The notes below the pieces were generated by a model. The model did no database searches. It saw only the letters and a list, made by a program, of their open reading frames with translations, and was not told where the DNA came from. Positions 1 through 10,614 of a stretch of DNA of 64,000 nucleotides are shown one piece after another (the stretch's first letter is position 1; each line of letters begins with the position of its first letter). Source of the stretch: Russula earlei (Eukaryota; Basidiomycota; Agaricomycetes; Russulales; Russulaceae); the NCBI GenBank assembly GCA_025769875.1, contig JAGFNK010000001.1, positions 496,001-560,000 of the forward strand, read 5' to 3'. A program made the position numbers and the translations under genes.

Positions 1-85
1 TCCTCGCTTAGTTTGGCTTGGCCACATCGACACCTAGCCTAGGCTCCGTACAGCACCCTAAATTTGCAGTGTTGTGCTTGCCGGT
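1..85. repeat. Diverged short repeat, copy 1 (partner at 2819-2876)
   Basis: The window opens with a stretch containing TTGGCCACATCGACACC and, after an insertion, GCAGTGTTGTGC. The same order of words (TTGGCCACAATCGACACC, then GTAGTGTTGTGC) returns near 2833-2866 in the same orientation. The match is imperfect. It could be a degenerate repeat end or a duplicated promoter segment; nothing here shows which. Confidence 0.4.
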
Positions 86-450
86 CAGTCTCACCTGACT
101 ACCACTTTATATCACTCTCACGCCATTCAATTCCAAAGTTGCTGCTGTCCTCGTGTGGCGGTGGCACGGAGTGAACCTCATCGGAGAGTGAAAAGGGCCA
201 CCTTTTAGATGCACTGTTCGACGTCAGGTGTTAGAAGGCGAGCATATAAAGAGCACTGCAGACGCTTCCTATGCTCATCTGACTATCCAACAACGTTCGA
301 GCATCCCAATCAGCCTTGTGCGTCCTTCACTTTCCTGCCAGTCTCTCCCATCAGACTGAGATTTACTTCTCCTGCAGCCCACTTAACGTTTAGTTTGATC
401 TCGACTTTGTCCACTTGTAATGCCCAACTTCATTTCCAGCTTAATATCAG

Positions 451-935
451 ATGTCCGGTGCCAGTTTCAGCAATCAGTCTGGTCTCGATCTCACCTTTTT
501 CTTGCCGGGTGGTCAGCAGAACACGCTCCCAAAAAGGGCTGCAATATACGATCCGGACCCTGGAAGATATACGATCAGTGACGCATCCGGCGGAGTTTTG
601 GACTTCATATTCTATCAAGGCTCTATCTCTACCGATGTTGCTAGCATTTCTCCCGTAAGTATTATGGCCATCGCTTGGCAACCCATCTAAACAATTCAAC
701 CTTGTATTAAAGTGGAACATTCACCTTAATCAATATGTGTGGTTCCACTGTCAACGTATCTCATCGAGGCATTCAGGACTTTATCCCACATGGGAACTGC
801 TCCATCTCACATAGGAACTTCAAAAACTTTTCGATTTCCGGACGGTATTATGTCAGCGACATCAACAACAATAAACTCTTTTCCTTCCTGTTCCTAAAGG
901 GTACAACCTTCATCACCATAAATGCCACGTCCTAG
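451..935 (+). CDS. Possible small gene with two related exons, unrecognised
   Basis: An ATG at 451 opens 68 codons that end at a good donor (GTAAGT at 655). A second open stretch, roughly 711-935, ends in a stop after NATS. The two peptides look related to each other: GRYTISDASGGVLDFIFYQG against GRYYVSDINNNKLFSFLFLK, each followed by a Ser/Thr-rich hydrophobic tail. The only nearby acceptor (AG at 711-712) does not join them in phase, so either another splice pattern is used or the locus is broken. I recognise no family. It could be a tandemly duplicated small beta-rich domain, or a decayed gene. Confidence 0.28.
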
Positions 936-3904
936 GTCTCGAAGTCAGTAAGTTATCATGCTTCCGGACATCAACCTATGGAGTAAGTCTAATCCATGTA
1001 CAACGATGTTTTTTAAGGCCTAGAATTGAGGATGGGGACTTGGATTGAACCAAATCAGCCTAGCCTGGAGCAACTCTGCCTGCCCTACACCATTTCGGAT
1101 TCAACTCCATACATTTTGACTCGTGCCGGGCCTAGTTAACATTTCGCATCGCTTCTGCTTTGGAATGCTTTTGGATCTTGTGTGCGCCCTTTATCTTGTA
1201 CATTTGGACTAAACTCCAACGTAGGGTCGGAGGGGTTGATGAGTGCCCCATGATCATCCTTCGCGATCGAGGCAACGATTGGAAACCCTTGTCGCATGCA
1301 AGTCTCTACCTGGTCCCGGACGGGAGGTTCTAGCGGGACCATCTAACAATCCAAGGGAATACGTACAGGCCAGGTTGGCTAGTGCCATACAAGGGGAAAA
1401 AACACACGCCACGACCAGAACCAACATAATGTTGACAGGGAAAGAAGCGACGGCAATGGCGGGATGTTCTGGGGTCTGCATTTGCGATGTCGTGGATCTG
1501 CTCGTCTCATCGCTCGACAATGCATCAGAGTCGCCCTATGGATAAGAGCCCATCACATGGAGCTGGACACCCAAGGTGGGGAGAATGAACCGAGTAGATT
1601 TCCCATTTTGAGAAAGCTACGCTGCAAGGGAGCGGGTTCAAGTTGGAAAGTCTCACCAGCCCATGCATTATCTTGCAGCCTGCAGCTTCCATGGAGACCA
1701 GATACGCTTGTACTCGATGCGGTGGCCTGGTCCTCAGCTTATGTTGCAGCAAGTATTCATCATGGCTGGGAGTATCTACTAAGGGATAGAGCCAAACCCT
1801 CATGAAAATTTTATATTAATCGAATCAAGGCATTTTGTGCTTTCATTCATAGTTCATAGAAAATCATAAGTGCAACGACTGCAATCGTGTGTCAATAGTG
1901 GGGGTTAAGCGCTGGCACAGAATACATTACAGATCAGTATTTCCGTCGGTCGACATCGCTGAAGAAACGGCAGCACTTACTCGGACTCTACCACCACAGT
2001 CAACTCGAAGATCCACGTCCGACCCACAAGATCTCACTTCTAAAATCATGTCCGCTGTGCATTGGTCGTCTGCTCGACTGCAGGGTCTTGTTCGGCCGCT
2101 GCTTGTTGAGGCACAGTGTAAAAGCGGACTTGGGGGACGACTTGCGACGACGTGAAAACGACGTTCCCCAGTTGGTGGGGCTTGCAAACGCAGTCGCTGG
2201 GCCTGCTGAATGTCGTGGTGCAGGCTGCAAGCTGGAGCCTGGACATGGAACGACATCGTCCGCCTCCGATCAAGTAAAGCATCCCCTTACTTCCGCTGGC
2301 GAGGGTGCTGTCGTCAGAACAGGCCCGAGTGCTTCAGCACTCGGCTCGTCAAGAACGGCGGCGACAGTAAAATGCCGTTGTTGGGACTGCCTTGGCTGCG
2401 CTCCCACTGCCGCCGCCGAAAGCCGAGAGTGGTGGCGTCGAAGAGCGGGACGATGTCGACAGCCGGGAGGCCCAAGAACCAGGCCGTAGTGGGGATGGAC
2501 GGGTGGGGGGGAAGTGTCACAGTGTGTGACCGTCGCTGCTGTCGTTTTCGCAGGCAGAGACTGCTCAGGAATGATGACGTTGCGGTGGTGGCAATGGGGT
2601 GCATATAGGGAAGTACAATGTGGCAGGTATGGTCGCAACAGGATCAAGCGAGGGTGGTACTGGCTGGGATGTTGTCGTGGCTTGGGCTTAAGGTCACGAA
2701 AGAGAGGACTGCCCTGCAACCGGCGTCGTTGAGTTCGTCCCCGAACACGCTGTCTAGAAATTAAGTTGGGCAGAAAGTCTTATCAACTTCGTTCTCGGTT
2801 GTAAAAAGGGATGGGGGAATGCTCGCTTGGGTTGGCCACAATCGACACCTCTTTGTAGTGTTGTGCCGGTAAGCGAAATCAAGTGGTGGGGTTGGTCAAG
2901 TCTTTGCTCGCTCAAAGTGGGTGGCGAGGAGGCGGAGGTATACTGGCCTTCTTCTGCCACTTCATAAGTGGCCAACACAGCTAGAATCATGGCCTCTGAC
3001 TCCTTAGCAGAAGTCAGCAGGGCAATGGAGGTGGACAGTAGTTGGTCAGAGTCTCAGGGCAGGGAAGGAAGCAGGGGGTGCATTGAGCTACTAGATTTCG
3101 ATGTTCCTGCTTGAAGGCGAAGACGAGTTTATGTACGTGCAAGGCCTATGACATTTTTTACGAGTCGGTTGGTATCGTACTGAGAGTCTGAGACGGTCGC
3201 CCAGTCCGAATGTGGATAGCCAAGGAAGTGGTAAAAAAGGATGATCTAGAACGCGCGAGGCGGCGTGCGCGCTGTCGAAACGTCGCGACGGGTCCAATCT
3301 AAAAGAAGCGAAACACCAAAAGATGCATACGCGAGAATCAGTCTTGAACATGAGAGGGGGGTGCGCATTGGTGAGGACGGGGTGGATGCGCCATCGGCGG
3401 TGGGTCTAGTCAAAGGGCAAAGAAAGGAGATCTAGAAATGACGGAGTCGGGTCACAACGAGACGGGTATGAAACATCTCAAGACCGTTCGAACACGATAA
3501 GGGTGGTGGCGTCAGGCGAACGCGGAGCCGTAGGCGTCGTGTCGTGATTCTTTTAATCGCGTTAACAGACTGAGAAACTGCATTGACTCGAAACGTCAGG
3601 AGATTCGGGTTTTTTAGGACGATTATGCTCTACTCAACGTTGCAATACAGTTCTACGAAAAGAATGGATGTGTGTGTTGGTATATAGTCACTTAAAAGAG
3701 GATGCGAACTGAGCTACCATGATGCAACGTGACGGCATGTATAGAGCGACACAGGGAATACTTTGCCCATCCTCTGGGGGATGATACATTTCAGGCACGG
3801 ATAGGGTGCGAAGCGGCATATACAAATAAAAAAGACGGGTAATTCCGACCAAGGAAAGTGAGGACCTGAGTGAAGACGAAATAACGGACGAAGGATGGAG
3901 GTGC
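936..3904. other. Stretch without a supportable gene
   Basis: Open frames occur on both strands, particularly in the GC-rich part at about 1927-2750, but they overlap in several frames, lack consistent splice signals and show no motif I recognise. The minus strand at 1927-2750 could hold a small intron-containing gene, since a GTAAGG donor and a CCAG acceptor lie near 2304 and 2250, but none of the three downstream frames stands out. Around 3230-3560 the sequence is CpG-rich and unremarkable. I call nothing here. Confidence 0.5.
2819..2876. repeat. Diverged short repeat, copy 2 (partner at 1-85)
   Basis: Contains TTGGCCACAATCGACACC followed by TTTGTAGTGTTGTGCCGG, matching the start of the window in direct orientation about 2.8 kb away. 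No matching target-site duplication was found because the left edge of copy 1 is cut by the window. Confidence 0.4.
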
Positions 3905-4466
3905 CTAGAGCGCAAGAACTGCTACACCGAGGGCAGCCGCGGCGCCAATCATGTTGACCATAGTCGAATCAGCACCACTGGACTTGCTAGTAGAGGAACC
4001 TGAAGGAGAGGATTGGGATGACGTAGGAGTGGAACCCGTCGCAGGCGTAGAAGTGGCCGAAGTGGCGGTGAGAGTGACGCCCTGCATCGGCCCTTCTTAG
4101 TAACTCGATTCTGCGAAGGGAAGTATCGGAAGAGACTCACCGCCGCGGCACAATTGGCCCTGGCAGCCTGCTCTGCCGTTTGGAGGTCAGTACCGTTGCA
4201 GCTGCTTACGAAGCATGCGGTGACCGATGCGACAAATTGCTGGTCCTGGCACTCGCAAGCAACTTCTCCAGCTGAGCATTTAGTAGAGGTAGCGTTGAGC
4301 AAGCAAGGTTGCGAACATGCTGCAAAGAAACGTTGGTTGGACGAGGGAACGTTTGAGGTTGGGGGGATCACAAACCTGGGTAGCCAGGAACCTGACGGGG
4401 GAGAAGCGCGTAGGACGCGGAGACGACCGAAACTAAACCAGCGAGGAGTCCAAGGAAGGCGCGCAT
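3905..4466 (-). CDS. CFEM-domain GPI-anchored cell-wall protein
   Basis: Three exons (4376-4466, 4141-4319, 3905-4081) give a 148-residue protein; both introns (56 and 59 bp) have GT..AG borders. The first exon encodes a classic signal peptide (MRAFLGLLAGLVSVVSA). The second carries one CFEM domain with the expected eight cysteines, from ACSQPC through CECQ to the final NC. The third is a Ser/Thr-rich stalk (many S, T, P) ending in a hydrophobic tail, GAAAALGVAVLAL, typical of a GPI-attachment signal. CFEM proteins sit at the fungal plasma membrane or wall; known roles include haem/iron acquisition and surface or virulence functions, but this sequence does not say which. The start is fixed by the signal peptide. 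It is divergently arranged with RPL31. No defects seen. Confidence 0.9.
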
Positions 4467-5382
4467 GTTATGATGTCGTTTTGGAAGCGGGAGGAGCGCA
4501 AAAAAAGAGAGGCGGTCTGTTGATGTGGATGGGGAGGGGCACGGTCATAATGGGGTGAACTTATATGTGGACGACGGGTGTGTGAATGGAAGGTCACGAT
4601 GGAAATTTCTGAATTGTTAGCGCGGCCACACGTTAGACGGCGGCATTCAATACGGTGGCGAAAGGCGCTGTTACGTACCGGCTGTTGTGATCTCTCCCCT
4701 GATCGATCCTTGGGGCTGGCGGGACCTCGCCTTTTGGCCAACTGCCAGGAACCAACGGTGGGACTAGCAGGGATGGCCCGAACGCCCAGGTCCAGAATGA
4801 CATCGCAGCTCAGTCGCGACCCAGCGGACTATTTTCCCAAAGGTCATGGATAATATTGTCATTTCGTTTCATACTCGTGCTCGTGAAAGGACAGCACACT
4901 CTGAGACAAAGGGATGACCTTTACAAGATACAAACAATAAGGGGTCAGTCAACGTCTTCTTGTTCTTCAGGTAAAAATAGATCCGGGGGAACGGCCCCGT
5001 AGAGTTGCCCGTCGGGTTGACGTCCAAGCTAGCCGACATTAGGGTGCGTTTCCGAGGAGGCGAAAGACCTGCTCGAGGGTGTTTTAAGACCCTTGTTTCC
5101 TCCAACCGAAAACCTGCCATACTCATCGTTCTCGTGTTCACATGTTACGTTGTCGTGAGTTATTTAAACCCACGTAGATAAGGTGATCGACCTTTTTTAT
5201 TTTATTTTATTTTTTCTGGCGCCTGCCTGCCAAATTTCACTTTTTTATTTTTCATTTTTAACTGTCCTATCTTCGGATATCGGAACGGACCGCAGATGAA
5301 CTGTAAAGTTCTGACCTCCGTTCAGCCACTCAAACCTTCTTGGGACGACCCTACCTAATCACTTCCTCGTTCCCCAGCAGAT
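4467..5382. promoter_or_regulatory. Shared upstream region of CFEM gene (-) and RPL31 (+)
   Basis: About 0.9 kb between two divergent starts. Nearest RPL31 it holds a long pyrimidine/T-rich tract (about 5190-5260, TTTTATTTTATTTTATTTTT followed by more T runs), common upstream of fungal ribosomal protein genes. Open frames here are short and overlap on both strands; I see no further gene. Confidence 0.45.
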
Positions 5383-6057
5383 ATGGTCGTGCGTATTGTT
5401 CACATTCCCGCACGTTGCACGTTTAATCTCGTTTTCTCTCACTAGGGCACTAAGAAAACCACGAAGGTACTGCTCTAGAGACAAGGTCCTGCTTTCACTT
5501 CCGCTCTGCTCACCTATATCCCTACAGGGAAAGACACGTTCCGCCCTCCAGGACGTCGTCACACGCGAATATACCATTCATCTACACAAGTACGTTCATG
5601 ATCGTTCGTTCAAGAAGCGTGCTCCTACCGCCGTCAAGTCCGTCGTTGCCTTCGCACGAAAGGAGATGGGTACTTCTGACGTCCGGATCGACCCCAAACT
5701 AAACCAAGCTCTTTGGGCAAGAGGAATAAAGAGCGTCCCCCACAGGATCCGTGTAAAACTCGAGCGTGAGTGCCTCGTTCCTTTTATTCTCAACCTGGTA
5801 TTCGATGGCGTGACGTGGGCCGAACTAACTGGTCCATTCCCTCCCGATGCACTCGTCGCTTCCTTTCTGTCTATATTGCTGATATCACGGCCATAGGGAA
5901 GCGCAATGATGAGGAAAACGCCAAGGAGAAGCTTTACACATATGCATCACACGTCCCCACAACGTCGTTCAAAGTGGGTTATCTATACTCATAATGGGCT
6001 GTTTTTGACCGCTCGATGTGACAGGGTCTTGGGACCGTGACCGTAGATGCGGAGTAA
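5383..6057 (+). CDS. RPL31: 60S ribosomal protein L31 (eL31)
   Basis: Five exons (5383-5388, 5446-5466, 5528-5765, 5897-5973, 6025-6057) give 124 residues, the usual length for eL31. The conserved core [17 protein letters not shown] is in exon 3, followed by [36 protein letters not shown] across the exon 3/4 junction, and the C-terminal [10 protein letters not shown]. eL31 lies at the polypeptide exit side of the large subunit. The first coding exon is only two codons (ATG GTC) and the second only seven, encoding a basic leader GTKKTTK; this start was chosen because it alone joins to the core in frame with good donors (GTGCGT, GTACTG). The third intron, 131 bp, is the longest. No frame problems. 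Confidence 0.93.
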
Positions 6058-6441
6058 TTGTTTCTATTCTCCATGACTGTATTGCATTCACCTACGTCAC
6101 CAAAAAAGTTTTGCAAACCTCACACAGTTCAGTTTGTACCGTGCGCCGTTGATGGCTCATTTTGAGGGATCATTACGTTTCATATATCGGACATGTCTGA
6201 GGCGCCCACTCGATCCTGGCCGGGCAACCTTACATCGGTGATGAATTTCTTCCATTCGCCGATTGCTTGTTTGTGGAGGGAATGGTGACTCACCGCAACA
6301 AAGGCAATCAGCTTATCTCCCTTCTCCACTGCTCCAAGGAGTATTCTACATAACCAACCCAGCTGCACATCTCGTATGCGGATGATATGGACAGTGCGAA
6401 TATACGAAACAAGTCCAACAACATGTGTGACGTGGAAGCAC
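6058..6441. other. Intergenic space between convergent genes
   Basis: About 380 bp between the stop codons of RPL31 and the SGNH hydrolase gene. It should hold both 3' ends. No clear polyadenylation signal or other feature stands out. Confidence 0.5.
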
Positions 6442-8494
6442 CTACGTTGCAAAGATACCAATAAGTTTGAACGGTGGAACACTGACGCCCTCTGCACCTA
6501 GTAATACACATTCGATATAGTGAGAACCTTTGGCCACGGAGCGGTCAATCATCCGCAGCCTGTTGAGCTTAATCAACGCTCTTGAGACGGCAATACGAAA
6601 GAAAGAAACCTACGCAGCTTCTTCCGAGTCCGAATCGCCTTCATTGTCAATTATAACCCGGCCGTCGTAGTTGTCATCCACCCAGCACTCGATCGCGCTG
6701 CTCCCTTCAGATCCGAGCACTGCGCGTGGCTCGAGGACATAATAGATGCCAACATCTCCCGCGCCGACGATGAGCGGTATGCGCAGGCGGCTCGTCGGGA
6801 GCCTGCTGTACCAATAATGGGACGTGCTGTCCGTCACGGGGACGCCCGTCGGCGGCGGGTGATGAGCCAGCCATCCGGAGCCGTGGAAGAGCGACGGCGG
6901 CAGGGGGTTCACCAAGTCGTTCGCGGACACGCACATGGGCGCGATCTCCTCATAGTCGCTCGTGGTCAGGTCGGACGGCCGAGAGCCGATCCGAGCCACG
7001 GGCACCTGCACGCTGGGGGGGTGGCCGGACGATGACCGGTGTCGCGGCACTTCGGGATCGTCAGGGAGGCCGGGGACTCCTTTGCGCAAGGCCCCTGCCG
7101 CCGAACAGGCCGGTCGCGTCTTTCGGCGAGTTGCCGACCTGCGCGCCATGCGTGAAGTACGAATGCAGAGAGGCACCCGTGCCCCGTGCAGAGTTCCACG
7201 CGACGCAAACTTGCGACTGGATGTATGCGATGAGCATGTCCGCAAGGACGCCATGACCCGCAGGATTCGCCAGAACGGGGTCGGTATAATATCTCAAGAT
7301 TGAGGGAGGTGATGTGATGTAAGAGGGATATAAAGCGGCTTTGGAGCTGTTGGAAGGATGGCGTGTGAGCGTACGGGAGGGAGGGGTCGAAACTGAGGGA
7401 GACATGATTGTGTACCTGATGTGGGGTACATCATAAAACTGGGAGACGACACTGTGCCAGTGGTCTGGGCCAGCAAAGCCGTTCTGTTCGTGCACTTGTG
7501 GTGAGAAGTGACCGAGGACGATGATAGCGGGTGAGTCAGGGCGGAGAAGGATAGATCGCACGAGCACCTCGAAGTTATCGAGTGTGTCGCGGTCACTAGA
7601 AGGTGGGCCGTTAGTGCGTGTGACAAACGAATTGGATGGAGAAGGTGACGTGCGGTTTGTCATCGGAATCGAGCTCGATGATCACCAGATCGGTAAAGTC
7701 AGGCAGATGGTGGGCGCTGCAGAAGGCAAAATACTCGGAGTTGGTTTTTCGAATGGCACCGTTGGTGAGCTCCGAGGCAGGGTGGGGGAAGAGGGTATTC
7801 CACCAATCGAAGAAAATGGAGGGATAGCAATCCTGTGCGATCGGGTCGTCCCCGGAACCATGACACGACGAGACTCGAAGGTCGTCAGCACAGGCACAAG
7901 ATTGATAAAAGGCCACCGGACGCGCTCACTAGAACCTCCGATTATACTGATAGTGACGGGCTGCCCAAGCAGGGCCTTGTGTATGACTTGGTGTACTCGA
8001 GCTCCGCTGCCCAGGTGGAGCCAGCTCTTCGAAATGGCCAAGGGACCGTACTTTTCGGCGAGCGCATCGCCCTTGCCGAAGGTAGGGCAGAAGGGGAAAG
8101 GGTTCTGAGCAGCTTCATTGTCTGCATCTGAAAGGTTGAGATAATTTATTGGATGCAACGCGGCAGCGTAAGAAGGGGTGCGATGGCGATGGTAATCTGT
8201 GGCGTCCGAGTGATGCCAGGGGAAGATGAGCCGAGTGAACAAAAGGATGGAAAGGAAGAGGGTGAGTATCAGCCATATGCGATTTGGCAAACCGAGCGTG
8301 CGCTGATTCAGGCGGGAGGGCTGTTTCTCGGCCGAGGAGAGGATCGCTGACGGTGGTAAGCCAGGGGTCGGGGGAGCGATGTGCGCTGCACTTTTGGCTG
8401 TCCGCCGTTGCATTAATGAAGAAGGGTCCGACTTTGGGGGCGGAAACAGGAGAGCAGGAGGGATGCCCAGAGACGGGGACTGGGGAGAGGACAT
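6442..8494 (-). CDS. Membrane-anchored SGNH hydrolase, capsule-associated type
   Basis: Five exons: 7930-8494, 7654-7873, 7416-7595, 6614-7346, 6442-6559. A proline-rich cytosolic start is followed by one membrane segment (IWLILTLFLSILLF), then an SGNH fold: block I IIGGSISSCHG (Ser nucleophile) spans the exon 1/2 junction, and the late His motif is DPVLANPAGHGVLADM. The last exon (GSHYIECVLLG..FKLIGIFAT) fits the family's C-terminus. The ATG at 8494 is used because the longer frame upstream has none. Intron 2 only keeps frame as a GC-AG intron (donor GC at 7653, 58 bp). Exon 4 needs one base skipped near 7090-7095, where GLFGG must continue as RKGVP. Together with the divergent CAP59 gene it suggests a surface-polysaccharide O-acyl or esterase function, which is inference. 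Confidence 0.82.
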
Positions 8495-8591
8495 GAGGGG
8501 CAACCCGTTCCTGTTAATCGACCGAAGGAGCACGATGTGACCGACCGCGGACGTCTCTTAAACGCTCGCACACTCTTCGCCTTCGTCGTCG
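8495..8591. promoter_or_regulatory. 97-bp bidirectional promoter of SGNH hydrolase / CAP59
   Basis: Only 97 bp separate the two divergent ATGs, so transcription of the pair is almost certainly coupled and the 5' leaders may overlap. No defined factor site was recognised. Confidence 0.55.
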
Positions 8592-10372
8592 ATGGTCATG
8601 CAACCGGCGAGGAAATCTAGGCGCGTTCCTACGCCATTCGCCATTCTCGTTGGCATCCTCTTCGGTGCGCTGCTCACTCGGCTCATCCCTTCCTCGCTCT
8701 ATTCGTCGACATCATGGCGCGGCAGTGGGCACGCTCCCATACACAACTCGCGCGCATCCTCTTCGTCCCGTCAGACGCCTCCTCCGACCCTCGAGCAGCG
8801 GCGACGAGTCCTGGACATTCTCAGCACGCTATCGCCACATCACACTCGCGAGTGCACCCGAAACCTCAATCCCCAGTACGTCCATCAAGCACGCGAACGA
8901 TATGCCCCCCTCATCGGCCACAATCCGCCTCCGTCCAAGTCATGGCTCTTCGATCTCGGTCTCGGCGGTCTCGACCCGGTCCCTCGCCCGAGTCAGGAGG
9001 AAGCCTCGTACTACAATCATCGACGCAACCTCTCCGGCGGAGAGCACAAGTACTTCTTCGCCATCAACCTGTACAACTCCTTCGAGATCATCCCAGACCT
9101 CTTCGCAACGCTCTTCCGTGTTTCGGCCTTCCTCGGTTACCACAACGTCTTTATCTCCATCTACGAGAACGGATCCACGGACCAGACAAAGGCTCTTCTC
9201 CGCATTTTCGACGCGCTCGCCCGATCCGTCGGCCTCCGTGTCACCATCCGCACATCGCAGCGCACACGTGGGGCGTTCAACCACCGTATCGAGTATCTCG
9301 CTGAAGTTCGCAATGCTGCATTCGTGCCCCTCCACGAGCAGCGAAATTCGGAGAACGAGTATTTTGATACCATCATCTTCATGAACGACATCCTCCCTTG
9401 CATAGACGATGTCCTCGAACTCATTTATCAGAGTCGATTGAATAACTGCCGGAATCACGTGCGCCACCGACTACATGTATCACGACGAACTGGTACGTCC
9501 CTCTCCCTCTCCCTGGGTCGCCATTATTTGCTGATCATACCTGTCTAGGGTTCTCCGGTCTTTTACGACAATTGGGTCGCTCGCGATATAAACGGCACCG
9601 CCCTCGAAAACGCGCCTTTCGAGTCGATATTCCACGATGACCCCTCATCCATGCGCTTCCAACAGCACCTTCCCGTCCAGGTCCAGTCCTGCTGGAACGG
9701 CATCGCTGTCTTGGACCCTGCTCCCTTCTACCAACCCAAACGCGTTCGCTTCCGCATGGCCCGCATCACAGAAGGCGAGTGCTCCGCCAGCGAGTGTTCT
9801 CTCATCTGCAACGATTACTGGGAGGCCGGCTACGGTCGCATCCTCATGGTTCCCCGTGTAAAGCTCGCATATGACGGGGTACGTCGCGCGCATCTCTGCG
9901 GAGTGTACAGTGACTTCGTCGCTGGCATCCTGCACGTGCACCCCCATTCTCGATCGTTTGACGCACTCCTTACCATAAACGATCGCAGAAAGTTTTTGAT
10001 ATCATCCACCCGTCGCGACGGAATTTGACAGCAATTCGCGGTTATGTCCGCTTGGGCGGACTCCCAGACAACCCACGCACGGACCCGCAAGACCGCTCGT
10101 GGTTTGGCCCTCACGACCGTCTGTTCACGGAAGAGGAGGGTGAACCGATCGCGTTTATGCCTGGTCCCCATCACGGTACGCACGCCCCGCTTCGATGAGC
10201 CACACATGACTCTGATCCTATACGTTCCACCGTAGTATGGTGTTGGGGCTGGGACGGCGCAGGTGATCTCGATGGTCCTGATGTCGACCCTGTGTGGGAA
10301 GAGATGCCCGAAAAGTCCAAAGCGCCGCACGCCGTCGAGGTAAAACATGACAGGAGCTTCAAGAAGCGTTAG
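8592..10372 (+). CDS. CAP59-family alpha-1,3-mannosyltransferase-like protein
   Basis: Four exons (8592-9492, 9549-9878, 9989-10175, 10236-10372), about 517 residues once one base is skipped. A short basic start and a signal anchor (FAILVGILFGALLTRLI) mark a type II Golgi protein. The glycosyltransferase family 69 core follows: ISIYENGSTDQTKALLR, FDTIIFMNDILPCIDDVLELIYQ, then CATDYMYHDEL / GSPVFYDNWVARDINGTA, CWNGIAVLDPAPFY, and CSASECSLICNDYW. The tail is WCWGWDGAGD and a basic end. In Cryptococcus this family (CAP59, CMT1) acts in capsule glucuronoxylomannan synthesis and mannosyl transfer; non-capsulate basidiomycetes keep many copies. Exon 1 is 901 bp and needs one extra base removed near 9441-9447 (TTGAATAAC then GCCGGAATC), since the upstream and downstream frames are both strongly conserved. 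Confidence 0.87.
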
Positions 10373-10614
10373 CTATGAGTCACGGGTTGATGGTAGCTTG
10401 GACATTGGTGTGAGATTCTTGGACTGAATGGACATCTTTAGAATAGCCTCGGCGGCATAATTAACCCCACGCGTCGACGAGATATAGCAAGCTTGCATTG
10501 TAGGATACGACAGTTCTATTACGTGTTGCGTTTCGGGGTTGGGAATGATATAAGGGCAATGTGAAAAGGGAAGGAAGAGGTGTCGCATTTCATGGATATG
10601 GGGTAAGATCGCGC

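Noticed and set aside
1927..2750. A GC-rich gene on the minus strand
   Set aside because: Several frames are equally open, no motif is recognisable and no splice pattern is favoured.
7062..7140. A short intron (44 bp or about 82 bp) in SGNH exon 4 instead of an inserted base
   Set aside because: The 44-bp version has the wrong phase. The longer one (donor GTGCCT) fits the frame but would remove the family-like GLFGG segment and lacks a good branch point. A one-base insertion explains the data better, though not with certainty.
8650..9384. Long Ser/Arg/Thr-rich frames overlapping CAP59 on both strands
   Set aside because: They are codon-bias shadows of the conserved CAP59 frame.
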